Source: JBICHN01 sp043101845 (GTDB taxonomy: Bacteria > Planctomycetota > Phycisphaerae > Phycisphaerales > UBA5793). From it: 64,000 nucleotides of DNA. Each line of letters begins with the position of its first letter. Position 1 is the stretch's first letter. Under the pieces are notes generated by a model that ran no database searches, was not told where the DNA came from, and worked only from the letters and a program-made list of their open reading frames with translations. Positions 30,326-39,331 of this stretch are shown here, piece by piece. The stretch is from NCBI GenBank assembly GCA_043101845.1, contig JBICHN010000011.1:682001-746000 (forward strand), in the 5' to 3' direction. Position numbers and translations under genes: made by a program.

Positions 30326-31294
30326 ATGGCGAAGCTCTTTCTGATCCAGGCGATTACCGAAGCGCTCCGGCAGGAGATGGAGCGTGACCCCGAGGTCGTG
30401 CTCCTCGGTGAAGACATCGGGAAGAACGGCGGCGTCTTCCGTGCGACTGACGGCCTCTGGGAGCAGTTCGGCGCCGAGCGAGTGGTGGACACGCCGCTCG
30501 CCGAGTCCGGCATCCTGGGAACCGCGATCGGACTCGCCATGGCCGGGATCAAGGCGGTCCCCGAGATTCAGTTCGAAGGGTTTCTCGGTCCGGCCTACGA
30601 CCAGATCGTCACGCACGCGGCCCGCTTTCGCACGCGGACGCGCGGTCGATTTACCGTCCCGATGACCGTTCGCGTCCCGGTGGGGGGCGGAATCCACGCG
30701 CCGGAATTGCACAGTGACTCGCCCGAGGCGGTCTATGTGCACACGCCGGGACTCAAGGTCGTCATGCCGTCAAGCGCCTACGACGCGAAGGGACTTCTGA
30801 CCTCGGCGATTCGCGATCCCGATCCGGTCATCTTCTTTGAACCGAAGCGGATCTACCGCGCGTTCCGCGAAGAAGTGCCGGAGGAGCAGTACACGATCCC
30901 GCTGGGCGAGGCCAAGGTGCTCGAAGAAGGCGATGAGGTCACCGTGATCTCCTGGGGCGCCTCGGTCGTGCAGTGCCTAAACGCGATTGACGAAATTGAT
31001 CAGTCGGTTGAGCTCATCGATCTGCGCACGCTCTATCCACTTGACATTGAGACGATCGCAAACTCGGTGAACAAGACCGGTCGTTGCGTCGTGGTGCACG
31101 AGGCGCCGAAGACCTGCGGCCTCGGCGCCGAGATTGCGACGATCATTCAGGAAGAGTGCTTCGATTATCTCGAAGCGCCCGTGCAGCGCGTCGCCGGCTT
31201 CGACACCATCATGCCGTACTACAAGCTCGAGATGGAATACCTTCCTGACGCTGACCGCGTGAAGGAAGCGGTGACCCAGGTCGCGGCCTTCTGA
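30326..31294 (+). CDS. pdhB: Pyruvate/2-oxo acid dehydrogenase E1 beta subunit
   Basis: A 322-residue thiamine-diphosphate enzyme beta subunit. Family blocks: VVLLGEDIGKNGGVFRAT, RVVDTPLAESGILGTAIGLA, GGGIHAPELHSDSPEA and FFEPKRIYRAFREEVPE, which favour pyruvate dehydrogenase or branched-chain types of the Bacillus/Gram-positive class. With E1-alpha it decarboxylates the 2-oxo acid and acetylates the lipoyl E2. E1-alpha is absent upstream (nuoH is there instead), while E2 follows after 51 bases. The start at 30326 has GAGGTTGG 8 bases upstream; a TTG at 30314 in frame is less likely. Substrate preference is inferred from similarity, so a branched-chain enzyme cannot be excluded. Confidence 0.9.
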   Translation: MAKLFLIQAITEALRQEMERDPEVVLLGEDIGKNGGVFRATDGLWEQFGAERVVDTPLAESGILGTAIGLAMAGIKAVPEIQFEGFLGPAYDQIVTHAARFRTRTRGRFTVPMTVRVPVGGGIHAPELHSDSPEAVYVHTPGLKVVMPSSAYDAKGLLTSAIRDPDPVIFFEPKRIYRAFREEVPEEQYTIPLGEAKVLEEGDEVTVISWGASVVQCLNAIDEIDQSVELIDLRTLYPLDIETIANSVNKTGRCVVVHEAPKTCGLGAEIATIIQEECFDYLEAPVQRVAGFDTIMPYYKLEMEYLPDADRVKEAVTQVAAF

Positions 31295-31345
31295 GCGCAT
31301 TGAGATCCGACCGAACGAGATGATCAGAGAGTGGAGCGTCAACCG

Positions 31346-32701
31346 ATGAGCAGCGAACGCGTCGACTTCATTCTGCCGGACCTCGGCGAAGGTGTGCACG
31401 AGGCCGAGATCATCACCTGGAAAGTCAAGGCGGGCGATGTCGTTGACGAAATGGATGTCCTCGCCGAGATGGAGACCGACAAGGCGCTCGTCGAAGTGCC
31501 GAGCCCGTACGCCGGCAAGATCATCGAGCTCCACGGCTCGGAGGGCGAGATCGCCCATGTCGGCAAGCCGATCGTAACCTTTGAGAACGCGACCCAGAGT
31601 GGCCAGCCGGTGGGCGGCGCCGGGAAGTCGGCGACCATCGCCGAGACGAAACCAAATGGTGAGGCGCACGGCGCCGAGGCCGCGGTCGAAGCGGAGCCCG
31701 AGAGGGAGCGCGAAGACGCGGGAACCGTCGTGGGGTCGATGGAAGGACAACCGACGCTCGGTCGCGGCGACGGAAAGGTCATGGCGACGCCTGCGGTTCG
31801 TCGACTTGCGAAAGACCTTGGCGTCGAGATCAACTCGATTCACGGAACCGGGCGCGGCGGCCGAGTTACGGCGACCGATGTTCAGAAGGCTTCCAAAGGT
31901 CGAGGCAACACAGGTTCCCAACCCTCGACGGCGCCGGCGGCGAGGAAGGAATCTCGTCGCGAACCGAGTTACGAGCCTCCGCCCGTCAAGGTCGACGCGA
32001 ATGGCGTCGCGGAGCGTATCCCGTTTCGCGGCGTGCGCCGGAAGATCGCCGAGTCGCTCGACCGCTCGGTTAGGACTGCGGTCCATTTCACCGTCATGGA
32101 TTCGGCCGATGTCACCGGACTCAACCGACTCCGTCGTCAGCAGGCTTCGGCGGCGGGTGAGAAGGTGAGCTTCCTTCCATTCGTCATTCAGGCCGTTTGT
32201 CGGGCGCTCAAGCGGTATCCGAATCTCAACGCGAATGTCGACGACGAGAACTCCGAAATCCTCATCAAGGGCGTGCAGAACATCGGCGTCGCGGTAGACA
32301 CCGATCATGGACTCATGGTGCCCGTGATTCCGAGCGCCGATCGAATGGCCGTATTGCCCCTTGGACGGAAGATCGCGGATCTCGCCGAGAAGTGCGCGAA
32401 TCGAAGCGTGCCGCGCGACGAGTTGATGGGCGGCACCTTTACCGTGTCAAATGTCGGCAGCTACGCCGGCGCGTTCGCGACGCCGATCATCAATTATCCG
32501 GAGGTGGGCATCCTCGCCGTGGGGCGGGCTCGCGAGACGGTCATGGCTCGAAACGGCGCCATATACATCGGGATGGAGATGCCGCTCAGCCTGTCCTGCG
32601 ACCACCGGGTCGTCGACGGGGCGTACGGCGCCCGATTCCTCGCCGAAGTCGTGCAACTGCTCGAGAATCCGGAGACGCTCCTCGAGCCGGCCGGACGCTG
32701 A
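31346..32701 (+). CDS. pdhC: Dihydrolipoamide acyltransferase E2 component
   Basis: A 451-residue E2 of a 2-oxo acid dehydrogenase complex. One lipoyl domain at residues 6-80 carries the lipoylated Lys46 in EMETDKALVEV. A peripheral-subunit-binding domain at about 155-190 (ATPAVRRLAKDLGVEI and GTGRGGRVTATDV) follows a flexible charged linker. The catalytic domain covers 225-451 with the active-site DHRVVDG (H420, D424) near the end. The start at 31346 is preferred because GTGGAG, itself containing an in-frame GTG at 31331, sits 9 bases upstream as RBS. It is coupled to the E1-beta gene; no E3 (lipoamide dehydrogenase) gene is present in the window. Confidence 0.94.
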   Translation: MSSERVDFILPDLGEGVHEAEIITWKVKAGDVVDEMDVLAEMETDKALVEVPSPYAGKIIELHGSEGEIAHVGKPIVTFENATQSGQPVGGAGKSATIAETKPNGEAHGAEAAVEAEPEREREDAGTVVGSMEGQPTLGRGDGKVMATPAVRRLAKDLGVEINSIHGTGRGGRVTATDVQKASKGRGNTGSQPSTAPAARKESRREPSYEPPPVKVDANGVAERIPFRGVRRKIAESLDRSVRTAVHFTVMDSADVTGLNRLRRQQASAAGEKVSFLPFVIQAVCRALKRYPNLNANVDDENSEILIKGVQNIGVAVDTDHGLMVPVIPSADRMAVLPLGRKIADLAEKCANRSVPRDELMGGTFTVSNVGSYAGAFATPIINYPEVGILAVGRARETVMARNGAIYIGMEMPLSLSCDHRVVDGAYGARFLAEVVQLLENPETLLEPAGR

Positions 32702-32752
32702 ACCGTCTGAACAAGGACGCTCGTCTTTCAGTTTCATTTCCGGAGATGCCCC

Positions 32753-33601
32753 GTGCCGCAGTCGCCGTCTCGCCGCCGCTGGAACTGGCGTCTTCTCCGG
32801 GCCGGAACCTTTCGACTCGACGGCGGCGCCATGTTCGGCATCATCCCGAAGGCGCTCTGGTCCGATCTCAACAAACCCGATCGAGAAAACCGAATCACGC
32901 TGCAGACGAACTGTCTCCTCCTCGAAGATGGCGGCGAACGCGTTCTTGTCGAAACGGGATACGGAAACAAGTTCGACCAGAAGGAACGGTCGATCTTCGC
33001 CATGGAGAAGCGCTGGATTCGTGACGCCCTTGAGGAGGTGGGAGTTGCGCCGGCGGATATCAATCATGTCATCTTGACCCACCTTCACTTCGATCACGCC
33101 GGCGGATTGAGTTTCGTCGACGGCAAGGACGACGATCCGAAGTCGACCTTTCCGAACGCGAAGATCCATGTGCAGAAGGTGGAATGGGAAGATGCGATCG
33201 CGAACAAATCGACGATGCGTCGCACCTACATGAGGAATCATCTCGATCCCGTTGAAGATCAGGTACAACTCGTCGAAGGTGAGGTCGAAGTGACGCCCGG
33301 AATCCGGGTCCGTCCGGTCCCCGGACACACCTGGGGGCAGCAGGCCGTGATCTTTCGAGACGCTGAAGGAACGGTCTGCTTCCCGGGAGATGTCATGCCG
33401 ACGATCAACCATGTGGGACTGCCGTACAACATGGCGTACGACATGATGCCCTACGAGAACATGCAGACGAAGCAGACTCTTCTCGCGGACGCGCAACGCG
33501 ACGGATGGCGCATCGTCATCGACCACGAGCCGGGTCCCGCGGTCGTCACCGTTGATCGAGACGATCGTGGACGGTTCAAGCTCGTCCAGGCTTCGAGCTG
33601 A
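32753..33601 (+). CDS. Metallo-beta-lactamase-fold hydrolase
   Basis: A 282-residue cytoplasmic metallohydrolase. The zinc motif HxHxDH is HLHFDH at residues 110-115, within VILTHLHFDHAGGL; further ligands lie in PVPGHTWGQQAVIF and FPGDVMPT and in the closing VIDHEPGPA. The arrangement matches the AttM/quorum-quenching-lactonase-like and MBL hydrolase group in which an extra N-terminal strand region precedes the motif, but substrate cannot be told. It starts (GTG at 32753, GGAGATG upstream) 51 bases after E2, so cotranscription with the dehydrogenase genes is possible. No signal peptide is seen. Confidence 0.87.
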   Translation: MPQSPSRRRWNWRLLRAGTFRLDGGAMFGIIPKALWSDLNKPDRENRITLQTNCLLLEDGGERVLVETGYGNKFDQKERSIFAMEKRWIRDALEEVGVAPADINHVILTHLHFDHAGGLSFVDGKDDDPKSTFPNAKIHVQKVEWEDAIANKSTMRRTYMRNHLDPVEDQVQLVEGEVEVTPGIRVRPVPGHTWGQQAVIFRDAEGTVCFPGDVMPTINHVGLPYNMAYDMMPYENMQTKQTLLADAQRDGWRIVIDHEPGPAVVTVDRDDRGRFKLVQASS

Positions 33602-33857
33602 GAACACCGGGCCTGATGGTCGACCCGCTCTGACTCAGGTCTGGACCCCGGATCACATTCCCGCGCCGGTGTGCGTCCAACCCTCGTTGCCGATCGAACT
33701 AGTATTCGAACCGCCCGGTTCGCGCCACGGCTGCGCTCGAATGGCGGTCGAGCGATGACGGTTTCTGCGGCCGCGCGCGTTCAGCGGTCGTATTCAGAGC
33801 GAGTGCCGTTCGCGCATCCTCGATTCGCGGGCGCCGAAGGAAGTGAGCAACGATCGG

Positions 33858-35222
33858 ATGCGCCGCGCGGTCCGCGCCATTCTGCCCTACGCGACCCGAA
33901 CCGTGGTCAGCCTTCTCGTCGTGATCGTCGGGATCATGATCGCCCGCTGGCTGGTGAATACGCGGCCGGCCGTCCGCGAGGTTCCGGATCGTGATTCCCG
34001 CCTCCGGGTTCAGACGATGGAACTGGCGCGGGTTCCGATTCGACGGGTGTGGTCCGGCTTCGGTTCGATCGAGGCGTCGCGCGTCGCGGATGTCGCTGCG
34101 GAAGTCACCGGCGTCATCGCCGAGATACCGGACGGAATCGACGCGGGCGCACGGATCAATGCCGACGAGGTTCTCGCCCGCATCGACCCGGCCGATTTTG
34201 AGTACGAACGCACGGTCGCCCAGCGAACGGTCGACCGCCTCCGCGCTCAACTCGACTCTCTTGATATCGCGGAAGGGTCTATTCGTCGGCAGATCGAACT
34301 CGTCGAACAGGAGACGCAGATCGCGCGAGATGAATTCGAGCGGGCGGTGGAGAGTTTCGACCGTGATGGCGCCAGCCCTTCGGAGGTTGCGCGGCGGCAG
34401 CGAGAATTGCGTGCGGCCGAGCGTATCGAGACCGATCTGCGGGAACGGCTCGATCAGGTCGGTCCCCGCCGCGCCGAACTCCAGGCGCAGCTCGGACTCG
34501 AAGAAGCGCGGCTCGGACTCGCCAGCCGTAACTTTGAGCGAAGCACGATCCGTAGCCCCATCGCGGGGACGCTGCAATCCTTGGTGGTCGAACCCGGCGA
34601 GCGTGTCGCGCCGGGAACCCCCATCGCGCGGGTCGTCGACCTGAGCCGGGTCGAGGCGCCGCTTCGATTCCCCGCAACGGCTCGATCGTCAATCTCTGCC
34701 GGGAATTCGGTGCAGATGTCGCTCGAGACGACGGCGTCGAAGATCTGGCAGGCGACCATTACCCGCGTCGAGCCCGAGTCCGATCCCTCCAGCCGCACTT
34801 TCGCCGCGTACGCGGATGTCGATCAGAATCCGAATGATCGATTCGTGCTCGCGCCGGGGCAGTTCGTCAAAGCCGAAGTTATGGTCAGTGAGCCGGTCGA
34901 TCGCCTCATCGCGCCACGCCGCGCGATATTGAACGATCAGGTCTTCGTGGTGACCGCCGAGGGGCTCGTCGAACGGCGTCGCGCGGTCGTTGACTACTTC
35001 TTCGTCGATTCGTTTCCACGCTTTGGTGTGAGCGATGACGAATGGGCGGCGCTCGATCCGGCCTCGAATCTCGAGCCCGGTGACCGGCTCATTCTGACGA
35101 ATCTCGATGAACTCGAACCCGGGACGGTCGTCGACGCCACGCCCGCGGCGCTCGTGGAGGCGCCAGACCTCGAACCGGAATCGTCGGCGAGCCGCCGTGG
35201 CGACGAATCCATCGGAGGCTGA
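33858..35222 (+). CDS. RND efflux periplasmic adaptor (membrane fusion protein)
   Basis: A 454-residue adaptor of an RND-type efflux system. A membrane anchor spans about residues 11-35. A split biotinyl/lipoyl-like domain flanks a long helical hairpin: the first half around SGFGSIEASRVADVAAEV, the hairpin with LRAQLDSLDIAEGSIRRQI and ERIETDLRERLDQV, and the second half around RSPIAGTLQSLVVEPGERVA. A beta-barrel domain and a C-terminal membrane-proximal domain follow. It would link the permease to an outer-membrane channel, which is not in this window. The start at 33858 is chosen (GAAGGAAGTGAG upstream); GTG at 33843 is possible. Three bases separate it from the permease gene. Confidence 0.9.
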   Translation: MRRAVRAILPYATRTVVSLLVVIVGIMIARWLVNTRPAVREVPDRDSRLRVQTMELARVPIRRVWSGFGSIEASRVADVAAEVTGVIAEIPDGIDAGARINADEVLARIDPADFEYERTVAQRTVDRLRAQLDSLDIAEGSIRRQIELVEQETQIARDEFERAVESFDRDGASPSEVARRQRELRAAERIETDLRERLDQVGPRRAELQAQLGLEEARLGLASRNFERSTIRSPIAGTLQSLVVEPGERVAPGTPIARVVDLSRVEAPLRFPATARSSISAGNSVQMSLETTASKIWQATITRVEPESDPSSRTFAAYADVDQNPNDRFVLAPGQFVKAEVMVSEPVDRLIAPRRAILNDQVFVVTAEGLVERRRAVVDYFFVDSFPRFGVSDDEWAALDPASNLEPGDRLILTNLDELEPGTVVDATPAALVEAPDLEPESSASRRGDESIGG

Positions 35223-35225
35223 TCG

Positions 35226-38200
35226 ATGGCATCAACTCCGACTGATTCGAAGACGACGACGGGCGACTCGGAGACGGTCGTGGCGCCGAGCCGGCCGACC
35301 CCAGCGTCGTTCGGTGTGCGCCATCCGGTGCCGGCGAATCTGCTCATGTGGGCGATCATCGTCGCCGGGCTCATCTTCGGGCTCTCGCTCCGCCGCGAAA
35401 TGTTTCCCGAAATCCGCGCCGACCGGGCGCTCATCGTCGCGCCATATCCAGGGGCGAGCCCGAAGGAAATCGAAGAGAGCGTGGTTAAGAAAATCGAGGA
35501 CCGCATCGCGGATCTCGATGAGGTCGACGAGATCTCGGCCACCATTGTGGAGGGCGTCGGGACGGTCATCGTGACCTTTCAGCGGGCCGTCGAGGATCTT
35601 GATCAGGCGGTGGACGAGGTTGAGTCGGCGATCGAGCAGATTCAGGACCTCCCGGATGATCTCGAGCGCATCCGTGTCTCGAAGTTCGAACCCACGCTTC
35701 CGGTTATCGCGCTGTCGCTCTACGGCGACGCGGACGAGCGCGATCTCAAGCGGGCGGCGCGTCGCCTCGAAGACGATCTCGAATCACTCCCCGGTATGGG
35801 TGAAATCATCCTCTCAGGCGTGCGCAACGATGAGATCCGCGTCGAAGTCTCACCCGAGACGCTCATGCGGTACGGGCTCAGTCTTCCGGTCATCTCCGAT
35901 CAAGTGACCGAGGAAATGCGCGAATCTCCAGGCGGAGCGCTGCGCACCGGCGTTGAAACCGTGCGTGTACGGACCATGGGCGCCGAGGAGCGGGCCGAGG
36001 CCATACGCGACATCGTGATCAAGTCCGATCCTTCCGGCGCCGTCGTCCGACTCGACGAGGTCGCGGACATCCTCGACGGATTCGAAGATGTTGTCGTGCG
36101 GCAGCGGATCAACAACCGCCCGGCGGTCCGTTTGACGATTACGAACGAGAACGACGGCGACGCGATCAAGATCGCGAACCTCGTTCGGTCGTATGTCGCG
36201 GGGCGGACCGGCCAGCCGTTCGAACCGTTCTGGAATGACCGCTGGAACGCGGCGCTCAATCTCTTCACTCCGCCCGGTCCGTCCGGGGAGCCGACGCGGG
36301 TGAGTCCGCGACTTACTGCGTACAACCTCGGCGTCGCACGCTCGGGAGATCCGCTCCCGGGCGAACTCGTGCTGCACAACGACCTCGCCCAGTACATCGA
36401 AGGTCGTCTCGATCTCCTGACGCGAAACGCGAAGTACGGCGCGGTGCTCGTCTTCGCGACGCTGCTTCTCTTCCTCAATCTTCAAGTGGCCGGATGGGTC
36501 ATGCTCGGGCTCGTGATCTCGCTGCTCGGCACGCTCGCTTTCATGGCGATGCTCGGCATCACACTCAACCTGCTCACCATGTTCGGGCTGATCATCGTGC
36601 TCGGCCTGCTTGTAGATGACGCGATCGTAGTGGCGGAGAACATCGTCGCGCGACACGAACGCGGCGAGCCGGCGCTTGTCGCTGCGGTGAACGGCGCCGG
36701 CCAGATCGGCTGGCCCGTGATCGCGACGGTGACCTCGACGATCGCGGCCTTCATTCCGCTCGGGCTCGTCGAAGGACAGATCGGGGACTTCCTCGGCGCG
36801 TTGCCGATCGTGGTCGCCTGCGCGCTCGCGGTGTCGGTTGTTGAAGCGCTCATCATCCTGCCGGCGCATATGGGTCACAGCCTCGCAAAGGCCGAACGCG
36901 GCGCCCGAACGCGCATCGGCGCCTGGTTCGTGCGGCTCGAAGCGCGGCGCGATGCGCTCATCAACGATCGCATCGTCCCCGCGTTCGGACGACTCCTCGA
37001 GATCATCCTGCACTTCCGTTACATCGCCGCGGCGGTCGCGCTCGCGACGCTCATCATTTCGTTCGGTCTCGTCGGGGGCGGACGCGTTGAGTTCACCTTC
37101 TTCTCGGAGACGGACAGCGAGATCCTCATTATCGATCTGCGCATGCCGGTTGGCACGCCGGCGGAACGCACGAACGCCCTCATCGGTCGTCTCGAGGCGA
37201 TCGCGCTCGAACAGCCCGAGGTGCAGACCGTGGAGGGTCTCGTCGGCATCCGTCTCGACACCGACGACTTCAGCGCGAGTGAACCGCAGAGTCACATCGG
37301 GCAGGTGTACATCGAACTTGCCCCGGTCGAAGAGCGCGAACGCACGAGTGGAGAAGTGAAGGCGGCGATGCGGGAATCGATCGGCGAACTCTCCGGCATC
37401 AGCGCGTTGCGCATCATGGAAGTGCAGGGTGGGCCCGGCGGTGAACTCGAGATCGTGATCACCGGTCCGACCGAGGAGAAACTCGTGCTCGCTTCGGAGA
37501 TGCTCAAGTCGAAGCTTGCAAGCTACGAGGGCGTCGAGGATATCCGCGACGATATCGAGAGCGGACAACGCGAATTGCAGATCACCCTGCTCGACGGAGC
37601 GAAGGGACTCGGGTTCACGACCTCGTCTATCGCCCGCCAGATACGCGCGGCCGTATACGGGCTCGAAGCGCACACCTTCGCGGGTGATGAAGAAGATGTT
37701 GATGTGCGAATCACGCTTGACGAGTCCTCGCGTCGCCAACTCTCGAGCATCGAGAAGCTGTATGTCTTTACTCCGGCTGGACAATGGGTCCCGCTGTCCG
37801 AAGTCGCGCGCATCGACGAGGCGTCGGGGTACGCGACGATTCACCGCTTCGAGCGGCAGCGGGCCGTCACGATTTCGGCCGATGTGAATCAGAAGTTGAA
37901 CAATCCGGAACGGATCGCGAGTGAACTGACGCCGTATTTCTCGGAGATCGAGCGCGCCGCGCCCGGTGTGCGGGTGGAGCCCCGTGGTCGTCAGATGGAG
38001 ACCGCGAAGTCGCTCTCCAGTCTCCGTGTCGGTTTTCTTCTTGCGCTCGGTCTCATCTATGTCGTCCTGGCGTGGCTCTTCGGTCATTACTTCCAGCCGA
38101 TCGTGGTCATGCTGAGCATCCCGTTCGCCACGATCGGGATGATCTGGGGCCACTACCTGCTCGACTACAAGATCATGATCCTCTCGCTCATCGGGTTCGT

Positions 38201-38600
38201 GGCGCTCACGGGGATCGTGGTCAACGATTCGCTCATCTACATGGAGTTCTACAACCAGATGCGCGAGAAGGGGTGGGCGATGCGCGACGCCCTCGTCGAG
38301 GCGGGCCGTCGCCGGTTGCGGCCGATTCTGCTCACCACGATGACGACCGTCCTCGGCCTGTTGCCGCTCATGCTCGAGCAGTCGTTTCAGGCGCGCATTC
38401 TCATTCCAATGGCGATCTCGATCTCCTGCGGACTGATCAGTGCGACCGTTCTCATCCTGGTCGTGCTTCCCTGCCTCACGCTGATAGGAAACGATCTCCG
38501 GGCGATCGCGCTCTTCCTCTGGAACGGGCGGTGGCCGGAGATCGGAATCGGGGGGCTGCTCTCAGCCGACGCCCCGCCGCGGGAGCCCGATCCGAGTTGA
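35226..38600 (+). CDS. RND efflux permease (AcrB/HAE1-like)
   Basis: A 1124-residue inner-membrane pump with two repeats of large periplasmic loops and about 12 membrane helices. An extra polar stretch of about 30 residues precedes the first helix (VPANLLMWAIIVAGLIFGL). The conserved periplasmic YPGASPKEIEESV appears early, and the proton-relay pair D464-D465 is in LLVDDAIVVAEN on the fourth helix. Late motifs include LIGFVALTGIVVNDSLIYME and GRRRLRPILLTTMTTVLGLLPL. It works with the adjacent adaptor in proton-driven export. The substrate is unknown; sequence resembles hydrophobe/amphiphile exporters more than heavy-metal (CusA) types. It is a little longer than AcrB (1049). Confidence 0.94.
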   Translation: MASTPTDSKTTTGDSETVVAPSRPTPASFGVRHPVPANLLMWAIIVAGLIFGLSLRREMFPEIRADRALIVAPYPGASPKEIEESVVKKIEDRIADLDEVDEISATIVEGVGTVIVTFQRAVEDLDQAVDEVESAIEQIQDLPDDLERIRVSKFEPTLPVIALSLYGDADERDLKRAARRLEDDLESLPGMGEIILSGVRNDEIRVEVSPETLMRYGLSLPVISDQVTEEMRESPGGALRTGVETVRVRTMGAEERAEAIRDIVIKSDPSGAVVRLDEVADILDGFEDVVVRQRINNRPAVRLTITNENDGDAIKIANLVRSYVAGRTGQPFEPFWNDRWNAALNLFTPPGPSGEPTRVSPRLTAYNLGVARSGDPLPGELVLHNDLAQYIEGRLDLLTRNAKYGAVLVFATLLLFLNLQVAGWVMLGLVISLLGTLAFMAMLGITLNLLTMFGLIIVLGLLVDDAIVVAENIVARHERGEPALVAAVNGAGQIGWPVIATVTSTIAAFIPLGLVEGQIGDFLGALPIVVACALAVSVVEALIILPAHMGHSLAKAERGARTRIGAWFVRLEARRDALINDRIVPAFGRLLEIILHFRYIAAAVALATLIISFGLVGGGRVEFTFFSETDSEILIIDLRMPVGTPAERTNALIGRLEAIALEQPEVQTVEGLVGIRLDTDDFSASEPQSHIGQVYIELAPVEERERTSGEVKAAMRESIGELSGISALRIMEVQGGPGGELEIVITGPTEEKLVLASEMLKSKLASYEGVEDIRDDIESGQRELQITLLDGAKGLGFTTSSIARQIRAAVYGLEAHTFAGDEEDVDVRITLDESSRRQLSSIEKLYVFTPAGQWVPLSEVARIDEASGYATIHRFERQRAVTISADVNQKLNNPERIASELTPYFSEIERAAPGVRVEPRGRQMETAKSLSSLRVGFLLALGLIYVVLAWLFGHYFQPIVVMLSIPFATIGMIWGHYLLDYKIMILSLIGFVALTGIVVNDSLIYMEFYNQMREKGWAMRDALVEAGRRRLRPILLTTMTTVLGLLPLMLEQSFQARILIPMAISISCGLISATVLILVVLPCLTLIGNDLRAIALFLWNGRWPEIGIGGLLSADAPPREPDPS

Positions 38601-38755
38601 GTCGGGGTCCCTCGTCGGTTTACTCGCGGCGAGAAACTGCGGAGAAAAATGAAAAGGGCTATGGCATAGGGCGAAAGTCCGATTATGATGATTGTGGCTC
38701 AGGAGGCGCCTGCGCACGGGAACGCTTCAGAGACTGAGCCGCGTGCCGGAAGAAG

Positions 38756-38841
38756 TGGGCTCGGTGGGACTCGAACCCACACTCCCCGTGAGGGGAAGCG
38801 GATTTTAAGTCCGCTGCGTCTGCCGATTCCGCCACGAGCCC
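38756..38841 (-). tRNA. tRNA-Leu (anticodon UAA)
   Basis: An 86-base tRNA read on the minus strand. The 7-bp acceptor stem is GGGCTCG/CGAGCCC, the D-arm region GCGGAATCGGCAGACGC, the anticodon stem GCGGA/TCCGC with loop CTTAAAA (anticodon TAA at 38805-38807), a long variable arm with CCCC/GGGG pairing, and the T-arm GTGGG-TTCGAGT-CCCAC. The long variable arm and TAA identify leucine. The discriminator is A; CCA is not encoded and must be added. Confidence 0.96.
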
Positions 38842-38850
38842 GGGGCCGAC

Positions 38851-38856
38851 AGTATA
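38851..38856 (-). promoter_or_regulatory. Candidate -10 box of the tRNA-Leu gene
   Basis: TATACT on the minus strand, placed so that transcription would begin about 3 bases before the mature tRNA 5' end. No matching -35 is evident. Confidence 0.45.
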
Positions 38857-39331
38857 CCCGGAGACGGGTCCGGCCCCTTGCACGCCGCACAGGGAATGCG
38901 TCTGATGCGTGAGATCGAATCGGCGGCGAATCGCCAGCAGGGCTCCTGCAATGGGAGTTCCAATGTGGCGACTCCTGGCCATGCCGCGGATCGTGCCACG
39001 CCCCACCTGACGAGCCTGTGCGAACAGACGGATGAAGGCCGGCGACTCGTCCGCAGGACGCTTGCGAGTCCGCCCGGATTGCGATAGCGTGTAGAGAAGT
39101 GATCCGCGTGCCGGATGGATGCGCAAGGCCGCGCGTTCCCGCTACGCCGACCGTCGGAATTCCTTGCCGCATACAAGGAGCGCTTCCGGCGGATTGACAA
39201 GCCTTGATCGTCGCCGTTAACTCCGGCCGTCGATCGAGGTTGGATCGCACAGGGCTGGAAAGACAATCCCACCGTTGGATCGCCCGAACGGGCCGATGCG
39301 CCCGCGGGACAGCACACAGGGACCGACAGAC
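38857..39331. other. Intergenic region between tRNA-Leu and the giant protein gene
   Basis: About 475 bases without a convincing gene. Open frames here lack an RBS and family resemblance. A likely promoter (39194-39222) is the one clear element; the first 300 bases show nothing recognisable. Confidence 0.6.
39194..39222 (+). promoter_or_regulatory. Candidate promoter of the giant LEPRxLL protein gene
   Basis: A perfect -35 TTGACA at 39194-39199, a 17-base spacer, and TTAACT at the -10 position (3 of 6 consensus). It would give a leader of about 100 bases before the ATG at 39332. Confidence 0.42.

Noticed and set aside
35850..38153. A 767-codon open frame antisense to the RND permease
   Set aside because: It mirrors a clearly real gene, is highly charged with many Arg/His/Asp repeats and no domain, and arises from GC-rich codon bias.
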